From: Acidihalobacter sp.
GTDB lineage: Bacteria > Pseudomonadota > Gammaproteobacteria > DSM-5130 > Acidihalobacteraceae
Direction: 5' to 3'
Length of the DNA stretch: 64,000 bases
NCBI GenBank assembly: GCA_027013225.1
Contig: JALUXU010000009.1
Span: forward strand, 32,910 to 96,909
Part shown: positions 36,795 to 45,196 of the stretch, in pieces
Numbering within the stretch: position 1 is the stretch's first letter
Layout of the letters: the number at the start of each line of letters is the position of its first letter
The notes under the pieces: model-generated
Told to the model about the DNA's origin: nothing
What the model saw: the letters and a program-made list of their open reading frames with translations, nothing else
Database searches by the model: none
Translations under genes and position numbers: made by a program

Positions 36795-36896
36795 GGCAAG
36801 TACCTCCTTCGTGTCTTTGATGTAATGTGTTGGATCAGCCTTTTTTCTGATCTGATCGTAGTGTATTCGTACGGCAATGGTATTTCAGTGATTTTG

Positions 36897-37565
36897 TCAC
36901 TCAGCTGCGGAAACGAAATCAATAAGGGACTTGCGGTCAAGCAGTTCGACGCTGCCTCTATGCACGCGTACCCAGCCGCGATCGGTAAAGCGTTTGAGCG
37001 TGCGGCTGACAACTTCACGCGCGCTACCCAGCTCCACTGCAAGTTCTTGATGGGTTTTGTTCAGCCAGGACTCATCAGCGGAAAGTGCAAGCAGGCGTTT
37101 TGCCAGCCGCACTTCGAAGCGACCAAAAGCGATTTCGTCGATCAAGCCCAACAATTGCGCGAGTTTTGCGCCGTAGGCTTCAAAAATGTAACGTCTCATG
37201 CCTTCGGAATACTCCAGGGCATGCCGAAAATCTTTTGCCGATAGCAGGGCGGCGCTCACATTTGTTTCGCAGAGGCCTTCGGCGGGGTAGTGCCCATGAG
37301 CCAGAAGACAGCTGGTGGTGAGCACACAGGTTTCCCCGGGGCCAACCCGGTAAAGCACGATCTCTCGGCCGCTGGCCGAAAGTTGCTGCACTCTTACGCT
37401 CCCATCGATGACGATCAGATAATGCTTGCAGGTGGCACCGGTTTCAAAAACCACGCTACCGCATGGCAGAGTGACTATCTCTGCGGAATCCAGCAATTTC
37501 CGGCCTTCAGGATCATGGATCGCGCGCAAGGCGGCAAAGGGTTTATACCATGGTGGTGATGTCAT
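36897..37565 (-). CDS. Crp/Fnr-family transcriptional regulator
   Basis: The 222-residue protein has a cyclic-nucleotide-binding fold (LPCGSVVFETGATCKHYLIVIDG, about residues 33-55) and a winged helix with the recognition helix LGSAREVVSRTLKRF. Its x-x-VVSR pattern differs from the ETLSR of the DNR-like protein elsewhere in the window, so its target probably differs too. It lacks the FNR N-terminal cysteine cluster, though several scattered cysteines occur. It sits 16 bases after aguB and before the DUF2892 gene. Confidence 0.85.
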   Translation of the reverse strand: MTSPPWYKPFAALRAIHDPEGRKLLDSAEIVTLPCGSVVFETGATCKHYLIVIDGSVRVQQLSASGREIVLYRVGPGETCVLTTSCLLAHGHYPAEGLCETNVSAALLSAKDFRHALEYSEGMRRYIFEAYGAKLAQLLGLIDEIAFGRFEVRLAKRLLALSADESWLNKTHQELAVELGSAREVVSRTLKRFTDRGWVRVHRGSVELLDRKSLIDFVSAAE

Positions 37566-37580
37566 TGGGCGACACCCGAA

Positions 37581-38456
37581 TCAGTCGCGGTAACGTTTGA
37601 GCAAGTCAGCATAGGCATCGATCCGCCGATCGCGAAAAAAAGGCCACATGCGCCGTACCTGCTCGCTACGGCTTAGATCAATGTCGGCGACAAGCACACA
37701 GGAGGCGTTGCTAGGTGCTTCGGCAATGAGTTCACCCTGAGGGCCGCAGACAAAGCTCGAACCCCAAAAGTGGGCGCCGGCCAGAACTCCACTGGGATCG
37801 GGCTCAGCACCTACGCGGTTGCAGGCGAGAACAGGGAGGCCGTTGGCAACCGCATGGCTGCGCTGCATGGTTCGCCAGGCTTCCAGCTGGCGCTTCTGCT
37901 CGTCTTCGGGCTCTTCGGGATGCCAGCCGATAGCGGTAGGATAAAGCAGCAATTCGGCTCCGGCCAGTGCCATCATCCTGGCAGCTTCCGGATACCATTG
38001 ATCCCAGCACACCAAAACGCCGAGCCGGCCGATACTGGTGTCTATGGGGTGAAAGCCCGTGTCGCCGGGAGTGAAATAAAACTTTTCGTAATAGCCGGGG
38101 TCATCAGGTATGTGCATCTTTCGGTATATGCCGGTAAGAGTGCCGTCACGCTCCAGCACCACGGCGGTATTGTGATATAGGCCGGCAGCGCGGCGTTCGA
38201 AGATGGAACCAACGATGACCACACCGTGTCTTTTCGCTTGTTCCGAGAGAAGTTGCACGGTCGGCCCATGGAGCGGTTCCGCCAGATCGAAGGTGTTGGG
38301 GTCTTCGTTCTGGCAGAAATACAAATTGGCGTGGAGTTCTTGCAAAAGTATGAGTTCGGCGCCTTGGGAAACGGCTTGTTCAATACCTTCGGTGGTGCGG
38401 GCGTAATTAGCTTCCTTCTCGGCAGTATTCGCTTGTTGGATTAGGGCGGCACGCAT
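37581..38456 (-). CDS. aguB: N-carbamoylputrescine amidase AguB
   Basis: AguB hydrolyses N-carbamoylputrescine to putrescine, CO2 and ammonia, the last step of the agmatine deiminase route to polyamines. The nitrilase-superfamily triad is clear: Glu40 (LILLQELHANLYFCQ), Lys113 (YRKMHIPDDPGYYEKFYF) and Cys150 (VLVCWDQWYPEAARMMAL). The ATG at 38456, preceded by GGAAAC, gives 291 residues, normal for AguB; the longer frame upstream was rejected because it runs into aguA. It starts 14 bases after the aguA stop. Confidence 0.95.
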   Translation of the reverse strand: MRAALIQQANTAEKEANYARTTEGIEQAVSQGAELILLQELHANLYFCQNEDPNTFDLAEPLHGPTVQLLSEQAKRHGVVIVGSIFERRAAGLYHNTAVVLERDGTLTGIYRKMHIPDDPGYYEKFYFTPGDTGFHPIDTSIGRLGVLVCWDQWYPEAARMMALAGAELLLYPTAIGWHPEEPEDEQKRQLEAWRTMQRSHAVANGLPVLACNRVGAEPDPSGVLAGAHFWGSSFVCGPQGELIAEAPSNASCVLVADIDLSRSEQVRRMWPFFRDRRIDAYADLLKRYRD

Positions 38457-38470
38457 GAGGTTTCCTTTGA

Positions 38471-39538
38471 TTATGTCAGCGTGGCGGGAACCGCGGGCAG
38501 CACTCCCGCCGGTAATTGCATGGAGAGGCAATGAAGACTGCCGTACTGCTGGATGATGGGCAGGCAATCGATGCCGATAATTTCCCGTCCGGGAAAAGCA
38601 TGCTCAAATATGCGCCTTGCTTCTTCGTCATGCCGAGGATCGTCGTAGGTCGGCATCAATACAGCTCCGTTGATGATCAGAAAGTTGGCATAGGTTGCCG
38701 GCAAGCGTTGGCTGGCGTCGTCGTATCGAGCGCGTGGCATCGGTAATGGCAACAAGCGGTAGGGTTGCCCTGAGGCATCTCGTAGTTGCTCGAGCTCTTT
38801 TTTCATAGCCTGAAGTTCAGGGTATTGCCTGTCGCCTGGATCATCGCAATGCACATGGGCGATGGTGCGCTCATCGCAGAATCGGGCCAGGGTGTCGATG
38901 TGGCCGTCAGTGTCATCACCATCTAGTGCTCCATGTTCCAGCCATAATATGCGACGTACGCCAAGCGTTTCCTGAAGGCGCTGTTCGATAGCTGCTTGGT
39001 CCAGGTCGGGATTGCGGCTAGGTGCGAGCAGGCAGCGGCGTGTAGTGAGCAGAGTGCCCTGGCCATCTGTTTCTATGGAGCCGCCTTCGAGAACGACATT
39101 CACCGGCGTCATCGGAGTGTTCCCGAATGTTGCCGACGTATTGAGAGCGTGGTTGATGGCGTCGTCCTGGGCGTGAGGGTATTTGCCGCCCCAGCCGTTG
39201 AATCGGAAATCGAGCAAATGTGGCAACCCATCGTCCAGCACGGTGATCGGGCCGTGATCCCGCGCCCAGGTATCATCAGCAGGAGCAATCGCCAGATGGA
39301 GGCGCTCGCGGGCGCAGCCGTTTTTCAAAAGCCGCGCTTCCACATAAACCCGATGCGCCTTGTCTCTGCAGACGACCAGTAGGTTTTCATGAGCGCAGAC
39401 GGCACGGGCGATATTCAGAAAAACGGTTTCTACAGCGGCAAGATGGGGCGCCCAATGGGTGCGATCATGCGGCCATGTGAGCATGACGCCGCTTTGTGGA
39501 AACCATTCGGCAGGAAAGATGCGTCGCACAACAGCCAT
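38471..39538 (-). CDS. aguA: Agmatine deiminase AguA
   Basis: AguA converts agmatine to N-carbamoylputrescine and ammonia. The 355-residue protein has the peptidyl-arginine-deiminase-type fold: FPQSGVMLTWPHDRTHWAPH, DTWARDHGPITVLDDG, VVLEGGSIETDGQGTLLTT, LWLEHGALDGDDTDGHID and the C-terminal nucleophile Cys337 in GSLHCLSMQLP. With aguB it makes putrescine from agmatine. No arginine decarboxylase gene is in the window to supply agmatine. Confidence 0.95.
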   Translation of the reverse strand: MAVVRRIFPAEWFPQSGVMLTWPHDRTHWAPHLAAVETVFLNIARAVCAHENLLVVCRDKAHRVYVEARLLKNGCARERLHLAIAPADDTWARDHGPITVLDDGLPHLLDFRFNGWGGKYPHAQDDAINHALNTSATFGNTPMTPVNVVLEGGSIETDGQGTLLTTRRCLLAPSRNPDLDQAAIEQRLQETLGVRRILWLEHGALDGDDTDGHIDTLARFCDERTIAHVHCDDPGDRQYPELQAMKKELEQLRDASGQPYRLLPLPMPRARYDDASQRLPATYANFLIINGAVLMPTYDDPRHDEEARRIFEHAFPGREIIGIDCLPIIQQYGSLHCLSMQLPAGVLPAVPATLT

Positions 39539-39567
39539 TGTTCGGCTCTGTCCAGGGCGTAAAAAGC

Positions 39568-39891
39568 TCAGGATGCGCTGGAGTCAGCATGAGGCAAGCG
39601 GGTCACCACCGTATGAATGACATAATCATTTGCGAAATACACAATGAATCCATTGTATTCCCACCGATTGATGGTGGGATATCCCGGCGCTGTGCGCACC
39701 GGTGGAAGTTTTTTCACCGGTGGTCCGAACTCTTGGCGTACCTGCTGCATGCTCATCCCGCGGTGGGGTTGCCGCGGGAGCTTGGCGGCTTCGATCTTGC
39801 CATCGGGCAGGACGAGGATTTCAGAAAAAGCGGGCGCGGCTAAGGAAAAGCCCAGTAAAGCTGTTACACAGAGCGTCAAGATACGTTTCAT
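39568..39891 (-). CDS. Small secreted protein, BamE/SmpA-like
   Basis: The 107-residue protein has a clear Sec signal (MKRILTLCVTALLGFSLAAP then AFSEI). The mature part, with RGMSMQQVRQEFGPPVKKLPPV and NRWEYNGFIVYFANDYVIHTVV, has the conserved layout of BamE/SmpA-type domains. It has no lipobox, unlike BamE itself. Its function is not known. It lies upstream of aguA on the same strand with 29 bases between. The ATG at 39891 was chosen over 39924 because it begins the signal peptide. Confidence 0.65.
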   Translation of the reverse strand: MKRILTLCVTALLGFSLAAPAFSEILVLPDGKIEAAKLPRQPHRGMSMQQVRQEFGPPVKKLPPVRTAPGYPTINRWEYNGFIVYFANDYVIHTVVTRLPHADSSAS

Positions 39892-40051
39892 CGTTATACC
39901 CCGGATTATTCGGTTGTCATTCATACCGGTGAGCGGGCGGCCCCGATCAAGTGATAACTATAGCGGTTCAGAACACGAAACGCATCTGGAGTTAGGCTCT
40001 GAAGAAATGCCGAGATAAGTCGGGGCCTGTTATTTAAAGCCGCAGGGCACA

Positions 40052-40489
40052 TCAGCGCTGAATCTTGTGACGTACTTTTTCGACTACCTGCAACATGGCC
40101 AGCGCACGCAGCAGTTCTGCTTCTGCCAGACGTTGGTCATAGGGTAGGCGAGCATGTCGTATATGGTCGTTGGCGGCGCGCACTGCGGCCGCGGCCGCTT
40201 CGGCATCGATCTCCTCGGCCCTGAGCACGGTGTCGGCGAGCACGGTCACTTCATGGGGTTGCGCTTCGACGAATCCGCCTTCCAGAAACAGATAGGTCCA
40301 GCCGTTTTCATCGTGGTAGCGCACTTCGCCGGGGCGCAGGCGGGCAAGCAAGGGGGCGTGTCTCGGCAGGAGGCATAATTCGCCGTGCTCCGCCGGCAAT
40401 ATGACCCGTTCAATGGGGCCGCCGAATAGTTCGGCTTGGGCGCTGACGATGTGCAATTCGAACAGCGGGCCTGCAAGTTCGGCTTTCAT
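40052..40489 (-). CDS. atpC: Lone F-type ATP synthase epsilon subunit
   Basis: The 145-residue protein is a full AtpC homologue: the beta-sandwich (FELHIVSAQAELFGG, VILPAEHGELCLLPRHAPLL, YLFLEGGFVEAQPHEVTVLA) and the C-terminal helical hairpin (LAEAELLRALAMLQVVEK). No other ATP synthase gene is in the window, so this is separated from an atp operon. Its ATG overlaps the TGA of a short kinase-like frame (ATGA). It may be a second copy that regulates the main enzyme, or a remnant of a transferred N-type ATPase cluster. Confidence 0.85.
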   Translation of the reverse strand: MKAELAGPLFELHIVSAQAELFGGPIERVILPAEHGELCLLPRHAPLLARLRPGEVRYHDENGWTYLFLEGGFVEAQPHEVTVLADTVLRAEEIDAEAAAAAVRAANDHIRHARLPYDQRLAEAELLRALAMLQVVEKVRHKIQR

Positions 40490-40635
40490 CGTGCCCCGGT
40501 CTTGTCGATACGGCCGTTCACGCGCAAGGCGGTAATGATGATGTCAACCGCCTTTTCGAGCGGGTCGATGGCATCGGTATTGATGAGCAGATCGAAGTCG
40601 GCGCAGTCATCCATTCGGCACATGATCGGCGTCGC
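40486..40635 (-). pseudogene. Fragment resembling the C terminus of a cytidylate-kinase-like protein
   Basis: Directly after the TGA of the oxidoreductase gene the same frame stays open for about 50 codons. It reads through an ATG at 40623 to a TGA at 40486-40488 that overlaps the atpC start. The residues include DFDLLINTDAIDPLEKAVD, similar to the end of cytidylate-kinase-like proteins (pattern x-D-L-V-I-N-T-D). There is no P-loop, so it would be a remnant of a larger gene, or a short ORF translated in concert with atpC. The family call is tentative. Confidence 0.45.
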
Positions 40636-42330
40636 TCAGTATTCATCGATCATCTGGATGAACCCACAGGGGCATTCGCGCGCGCACAAGCCGCAGCCTT
40701 TGCAATAGTCGTAATCGAAGACGTAGCGGGATCCGTCTTCGAGGTTCTCCGGGCTTTTCAGTACGGCCTGATCAGGACACAGAGTAAAGCAGTTGTCGCA
40801 GGCCAGGCACATGCCGCATGAAAGACAGCGCCCAGCTTCCCGATGGGCCTGATGCGCGGACGGGCCGGGTTCGATCTCGGCGCAGCCCGTACGTTTTGCA
40901 ACGGGCAATACGGTTTCCTGAATCCTCGGGCTGGGTTCGTAGTAGGCAGGATTGATTTGTTCCCAGCCCGCAATCGGAGACAGGGGGGCATAAGCTTCGA
41001 CGTCCCTCACGCGGGCATGCAGAGCCATAGCGGCACGCCGGCCGTCACCGATGGCTTCGGTCACGGTGCCGCTGCGGCCGTTCATGTCGCCACCGGCATA
41101 CACAAGCGCGTGCCCCGCGAATCCATCCTGGTCCGTTTTCAGGTATGGGGCACCATTCAGCAGGGCTTCGAGACCCGTCGGGTCGATGACCTCTCCGACG
41201 GCCGGAATGACGGCGTCGACGGGAAGCACGGTCTCGGTGCCTTCGAAAGCCGTCCGCACCGCATGGCCGGAGGCATCCGGCAGTTTTTTCATATGCGTGA
41301 TTTCCACGCCGACCACGCGCTCCCCTTGCAGGAGCAGGCGGTGAACGCCCTTGTGAGTCAGGATTTCGACGCCTTCTTCCAGCGCCTGAGCGACTTCCCG
41401 CGCGAGGGCGGGCATCTCGTCTCCCGGGCTCTCTCCCTGGTTGGGCAGGGCCGCGTGGGTGACCAGGTAGACATGTTCGGCGCCGGCGCGCTTGAGTACC
41501 CGGGCCAGATCGACGGAGGTATTGCCGCCGCCGACCACGGCGACCCGGCGATAGCTTGGAATGCTGCCATGATCCAGCCATTCCTTGAGCAGGTCGAGGC
41601 CGTTGTGCAGGTCCGCGGGGATGGCCCCGCCGATGTCCCAGGGGTGCGGCCGTTGGGTGCCCAGGCCGAGGAAGACGCCGGCGTGATCCTGCAACAGGTC
41701 CTGAAGGTCAAAATCCAGGCCAAAACGCATGTGCGGCTGGAATTCCAGTCCAGGTAGGGAAAGGAGGCGTTCCACCTCGCCGTCGAGCACAGTGCGTGGC
41801 AATCGGTAGGTCGGAATGGCGCTGCGGCAGACGCCGCCGGCTTCGGGGAGGGCATCGAACAGGCGCGCCCGCCATCCCAGTTGCAGGGCATGATAGGCGA
41901 AAGACAGTCCGGCCGGACCGGCCCCTACAGCGGCAACGATCGGCGCATCGGCGGCAGGCGGATCGACCGGATATGCCCAACCCTGAGCCAGCGCTTCGTC
42001 GCCGAGAAAGCGTTCGACCGAATGGATGGCGACGGCCTCGTCCAGTTCGCTGCGGTTGCAGGCGCTTTCGCAGAAATGCGGGCAGACGCGTCCGGTAACG
42101 CCCGGCAGCGGGTTGGCGGCGACCAGCGCTTCCCAGGCCTCGCGCGGGCGGTCCTCGTCGAGCAGCGCCAGATAGGCTTGCGGATCCTCGCCGGCCGGAC
42201 AGGCATGGTGGCATGGAGCGATGGCATGGACATGGGTGGGACGCTGTGTGCGCCAGCTGCCGGTATGGTAGGCCATCGCGGCGCCGGCCTGGGCCACGCC
42301 GCCGGGGGTGATGCGTGGTTTATTGCTCAT
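40636..42330 (-). CDS. GltD-like NAD(P)H oxidoreductase fused to a PorD-type ferredoxin
   Basis: The 564-residue protein has three parts. The N-terminal GltD-type cysteine region (CHHACPAGEDPQAYL, VCPHFCESACNR) is followed by FAD- and NAD(P)-binding Rossmann motifs (VAAVGAGPAGLSFAYHAL; RVAVVGGGNTSVDLARVL). The C-terminal 80 residues hold two [4Fe-4S] clusters (CLSCGMCLACDNC, CKGCGLCARECP), the pattern of POR delta subunits. It overlaps no other gene but lies immediately after porB. I infer that it links NAD(P)H to POR. AAGGAG precedes the ATG at 42330. Confidence 0.85.
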   Translation of the reverse strand: MSNKPRITPGGVAQAGAAMAYHTGSWRTQRPTHVHAIAPCHHACPAGEDPQAYLALLDEDRPREAWEALVAANPLPGVTGRVCPHFCESACNRSELDEAVAIHSVERFLGDEALAQGWAYPVDPPAADAPIVAAVGAGPAGLSFAYHALQLGWRARLFDALPEAGGVCRSAIPTYRLPRTVLDGEVERLLSLPGLEFQPHMRFGLDFDLQDLLQDHAGVFLGLGTQRPHPWDIGGAIPADLHNGLDLLKEWLDHGSIPSYRRVAVVGGGNTSVDLARVLKRAGAEHVYLVTHAALPNQGESPGDEMPALAREVAQALEEGVEILTHKGVHRLLLQGERVVGVEITHMKKLPDASGHAVRTAFEGTETVLPVDAVIPAVGEVIDPTGLEALLNGAPYLKTDQDGFAGHALVYAGGDMNGRSGTVTEAIGDGRRAAMALHARVRDVEAYAPLSPIAGWEQINPAYYEPSPRIQETVLPVAKRTGCAEIEPGPSAHQAHREAGRCLSCGMCLACDNCFTLCPDQAVLKSPENLEDGSRYVFDYDYCKGCGLCARECPCGFIQMIDEY

Positions 42331-42344
42331 GTGCTGTGTTCTCC

Positions 42345-43334
42345 TTATGCCCACTGGTTGCCGCCGCGCCGAACCGTATCGGCGCCTTCGCTGTCGTGCG
42401 CTTCAGGACCGGGCGCACTCAGGCCGTAGCGTTCGATGTTGTGCTCGGCCAGTGCCTGCAGATGCTGCAGTTCCCTGGCCGCCTCGGCACTGTCGGCGAA
42501 CAGGTGGCGGAAGCGTGCCTGCGCCTTGAGGTAGTCGGCGACCGGGCGCGGTTCGCGAATCGGCATGACGCCGGTGACGGCGCCGCGCTCCAGTTCGATC
42601 AGCGGCACTAGGCCGCTCTGCACGCCTAGCCGTGCGACCTCCACCGTGCGCGAGCCGTCGTGGCCCCAGCCCTGCGGGCAGGGCGAGTGCACCAGCAGGA
42701 AAGTCGGCCCTTCGACTTCGATGGCCCGACGCACCTTGTGGCGCAGGTCGGCCGGGTAGGCGACTGTCGCCGTCGCGGCGTAGGGCATGTAGTGCGCGGC
42801 GATGATCGACAGGATGTCCTTCTTCAGGTGGCGCTTGCCGAGGCGCTCCTTGCCGGCGGGCGAGGTGGTGGTGGCGGCGCCGACCGGGGTGGAGCCGGAG
42901 CGCTGTACGCCGGTGTTCATATAGGCTTCGTTGTCGTAGCAGACGTAGAGTACGTTGTGGCCGCGCTCGATCATGCCGGACAGGGCCTGGAAGCCGATGT
43001 CGAAGGTGCCGCCGTCGCCGGCGAAGGCGAGCACCTTGCTGGAACGGCTCTGTGCCTTGAGCGCGGCCTCGATGCCGGAGGCCACGGCGGCGGTGTTCTC
43101 GAACAGCGAATGGATCCACGGCACGCGCCAGGCCGAATCCGGCCAGTTGGTGGTGGTGACTTCCAGGCAGCCGGTGGCATTGGCGACGACCACGTCGGGG
43201 CCGGCGGCCTCGGTGACCAGGCGCGCGGCGAGCAGTTCGCCGCAGCCCTGGCAGGCGCGGTGCCCCGGCGAGATGCCGGTGAAGCGAGGCTGGCGTCGGC
43301 GCAGATCGGACAGAGGAATCGGGACGGCGGTCAT
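42345..43334 (-). CDS. porB: Pyruvate:ferredoxin oxidoreductase beta subunit
   Basis: This is the thiamine-diphosphate-binding subunit of a 2-oxoacid:ferredoxin oxidoreductase. The 329-residue protein has the [4Fe-4S] cysteines beginning with GHRACQGCGELLAARL, and the ThDP motif AFAGDGGTFDIGFQALSG continuing to YDNEAYMNTG. The SPCPQGWGHD stretch is typical of pyruvate-specific enzymes. It overlaps the porA stop by 4 bases. Pyruvate is inferred from the similarity to four-subunit PORs; another 2-oxoacid is possible. Confidence 0.9.
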   Translation of the reverse strand: MTAVPIPLSDLRRRQPRFTGISPGHRACQGCGELLAARLVTEAAGPDVVVANATGCLEVTTTNWPDSAWRVPWIHSLFENTAAVASGIEAALKAQSRSSKVLAFAGDGGTFDIGFQALSGMIERGHNVLYVCYDNEAYMNTGVQRSGSTPVGAATTTSPAGKERLGKRHLKKDILSIIAAHYMPYAATATVAYPADLRHKVRRAIEVEGPTFLLVHSPCPQGWGHDGSRTVEVARLGVQSGLVPLIELERGAVTGVMPIREPRPVADYLKAQARFRHLFADSAEAARELQHLQALAEHNIERYGLSAPGPEAHDSEGADTVRRGGNQWA

Positions 43335-44506
43335 GCGCTGAGCTCCTCGGGCAGGCGTTGGGGGTCGAGATCGATGATGCGGAAACGTTCGATCTTTTCG
43401 TTTTGTGCGACTTCGAGCAAATTGGGGTATAGACCAATGCCGATGTCGCGCCCGCCCAGACCTGCGGCCACGGCATGTACGCGTGGCGCCCTGGGCAGTT
43501 CGCTCAAGGCGGCGCGCACTTCGGCGGCGACGATGGCGCCGGCGCCGGGCGAGATGGCGCGTTCGACGACCACCAGTTCGTCTAGGTCGGCGCAGATGGC
43601 CTGCAGCGCTTCGAACGGGAAGGGACGAAAGGCGCGCAGGGCGATGATGCGGGTCGGCGGCAGTTCAGGGTGTTGTTCGGCGGCATCTTCCAGGGTGCCG
43701 ATCAGGCTGCCGAGTCCGAGAATGCCGATGCGCGCGTCGGCCGGGCCGCTGGCGCGCAGCAGGCCGCCCCAGTCGCGACCGCTGGCGGCGGCCCAGTCGG
43801 CGTTGGCGCGTAGGATGTTGTCGGCGGCGGCGAGCAGGGCGTGGTGATGGTCGTGACGCACTTCGCTGTAGGCTTCGGGGCCGACCATGGTGCCGATGGT
43901 GAGCGGTGCCTGAGGGTCGAGCATGCGGGCGAAGCGGTGCGCCGGCAGGAAGGCGTCGACGGTTTCCTGCGCGGGCAGTTCCAGCGGTTCCATGGTGTGG
44001 GTGAGGGTAAAGCCGTCCACGCAAACCATCACCGGCAATGTGGTTTCCTGCGCGATGCGAAAGGCCTGGATGTGGGTGTCGATGGCCTCCTGGTTGGAGG
44101 TGCAGTAGAGCTGGATCCAGCCGGCGTCGCGCACGGCCATGGAGTCGGATTGGTCGTTCCAGATCGACAGCGGGCCGGACAGTGCCCGGTTGGCGCAGGT
44201 CAGTACCAGCGGCACGCGCAGGCCGGAGATGTCGAATAGCACCTCGCTCATGTATAGCATGCCCTGCGAGGCGGTGGCTGTGTAGGCACGTGCGCCCGCG
44301 GCGGCCGCGCCGAGCGCGGTGCTGGCTGCGGAATGTTCGGATTCGACGCTGACGTATTCGCAGTCGAGCGCGCCGTCGGCGACCAGCTTGGCGATGTTTT
44401 CGACGATGTGCGTCTGCGGCGTGATCGGGTAGGCCGAAACGACCTGCGGGCGGCACAGAGCAACCGCCCGGGCGATAGCTTGCGAGCCTTCAAGTGCCAA
44501 TGGCAT
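43331..44506 (-). CDS. porA: Pyruvate:ferredoxin oxidoreductase alpha subunit
   Basis: The 391-residue protein holds POR domains I and II: ALCRPQVVSAYPITPQT for the ThDP pyrimidine part, EYVSVESEHSAASTALGAA, SQGMLYMSEVLFDISGLR and PLSIWNDQSDSMAVRD. It ends with a C-terminal transketolase-C-like region (RPFPFEALQAICADLDELVV). Together with porB and porG it should catalyse reversible oxidative decarboxylation of pyruvate with ferredoxin. Its start overlaps the porG end by 17 bases. Confidence 0.9.
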   Translation of the reverse strand: MPLALEGSQAIARAVALCRPQVVSAYPITPQTHIVENIAKLVADGALDCEYVSVESEHSAASTALGAAAAGARAYTATASQGMLYMSEVLFDISGLRVPLVLTCANRALSGPLSIWNDQSDSMAVRDAGWIQLYCTSNQEAIDTHIQAFRIAQETTLPVMVCVDGFTLTHTMEPLELPAQETVDAFLPAHRFARMLDPQAPLTIGTMVGPEAYSEVRHDHHHALLAAADNILRANADWAAASGRDWGGLLRASGPADARIGILGLGSLIGTLEDAAEQHPELPPTRIIALRAFRPFPFEALQAICADLDELVVVERAISPGAGAIVAAEVRAALSELPRAPRVHAVAAGLGGRDIGIGLYPNLLEVAQNEKIERFRIIDLDPQRLPEELSA

Positions 44507-45065
44507 GGGGAGCCTCCATTTCTTTCCAGGCGCCGGTTTCGATCATTTGGGCGACGGCGGCGACCAGGGCGCGGTTCTTGGCGAGCACTTCACCTTTGAA
44601 TCGGCGGGCGAGTTCATTGCTCAGGGCCTCTATCGGCAGCAACGTCGTCAGGCCGAGGAAGGCGGCCAATAGAGCGGTATTGGGCACAGGCCGACCGATA
44701 TAATTTTCCGCCAGCGAGGTAGCTGGCAGGGTATGGACCCGGCCCTCGAAGCCCAGCTCGGTCGCAGGCCGCCGGCTGTTGACCAGGATACCGCCGCCTG
44801 GCTTGAGACCGGCCAGCGTGGCCGGGTCGTGCAACAGGGTTTCATCCTGCACGATGAGATAGTCCGGCTGCTTGACTTGGTCGCGGCGGCGGAATGGCCG
44901 CTGCTCCATGCGCACGAATGCGGCTACCGGCGCCCCTCGGCGTTCGGCGCCAAAGGTGGGAAAGGCCAGCGCGTGCCAGCCCTGACCGATGGCGGTTCCC
45001 GCCAGCAGATAAGAGGCGGCGACATTGCCTTGGCCGCCGCGGCCGTGAATGCGGACTTCGATCAT
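44490..45065 (-). CDS. porG: Pyruvate:ferredoxin oxidoreductase gamma subunit
   Basis: The 191-residue protein starts with the gamma-subunit motif MIEVRIHGRGGQGNVAASYL and continues with FPTFGAERRGAPVAAFVRM and an NSRRP region, as in PorG/KorC. The ATG at 45065 was preferred to an upstream start at 45200, which would add 45 residues of no recognisable pattern. The gene order porG-porA-porB with the delta-type ferredoxin fused to the next gene is uncommon. It lies 131 bases after the phosphofructokinase gene. Confidence 0.88.
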   Translation of the reverse strand: MIEVRIHGRGGQGNVAASYLLAGTAIGQGWHALAFPTFGAERRGAPVAAFVRMEQRPFRRRDQVKQPDYLIVQDETLLHDPATLAGLKPGGGILVNSRRPATELGFEGRVHTLPATSLAENYIGRPVPNTALLAAFLGLTTLLPIEALSNELARRFKGEVLAKNRALVAAVAQMIETGAWKEMEAPHAIGT

Positions 45066-45196
45066 GCATGAATCCCAGGTTTGTATCGTAGATGGATGGG
45101 CGAGGAAGGTGGAACCATGGCCGCAAAGCGAACACGACGCAATCTGAGAGGCGTATGAGCGTGTCTTTTCCCTCCAGTCAGATGAATATCCACAGC

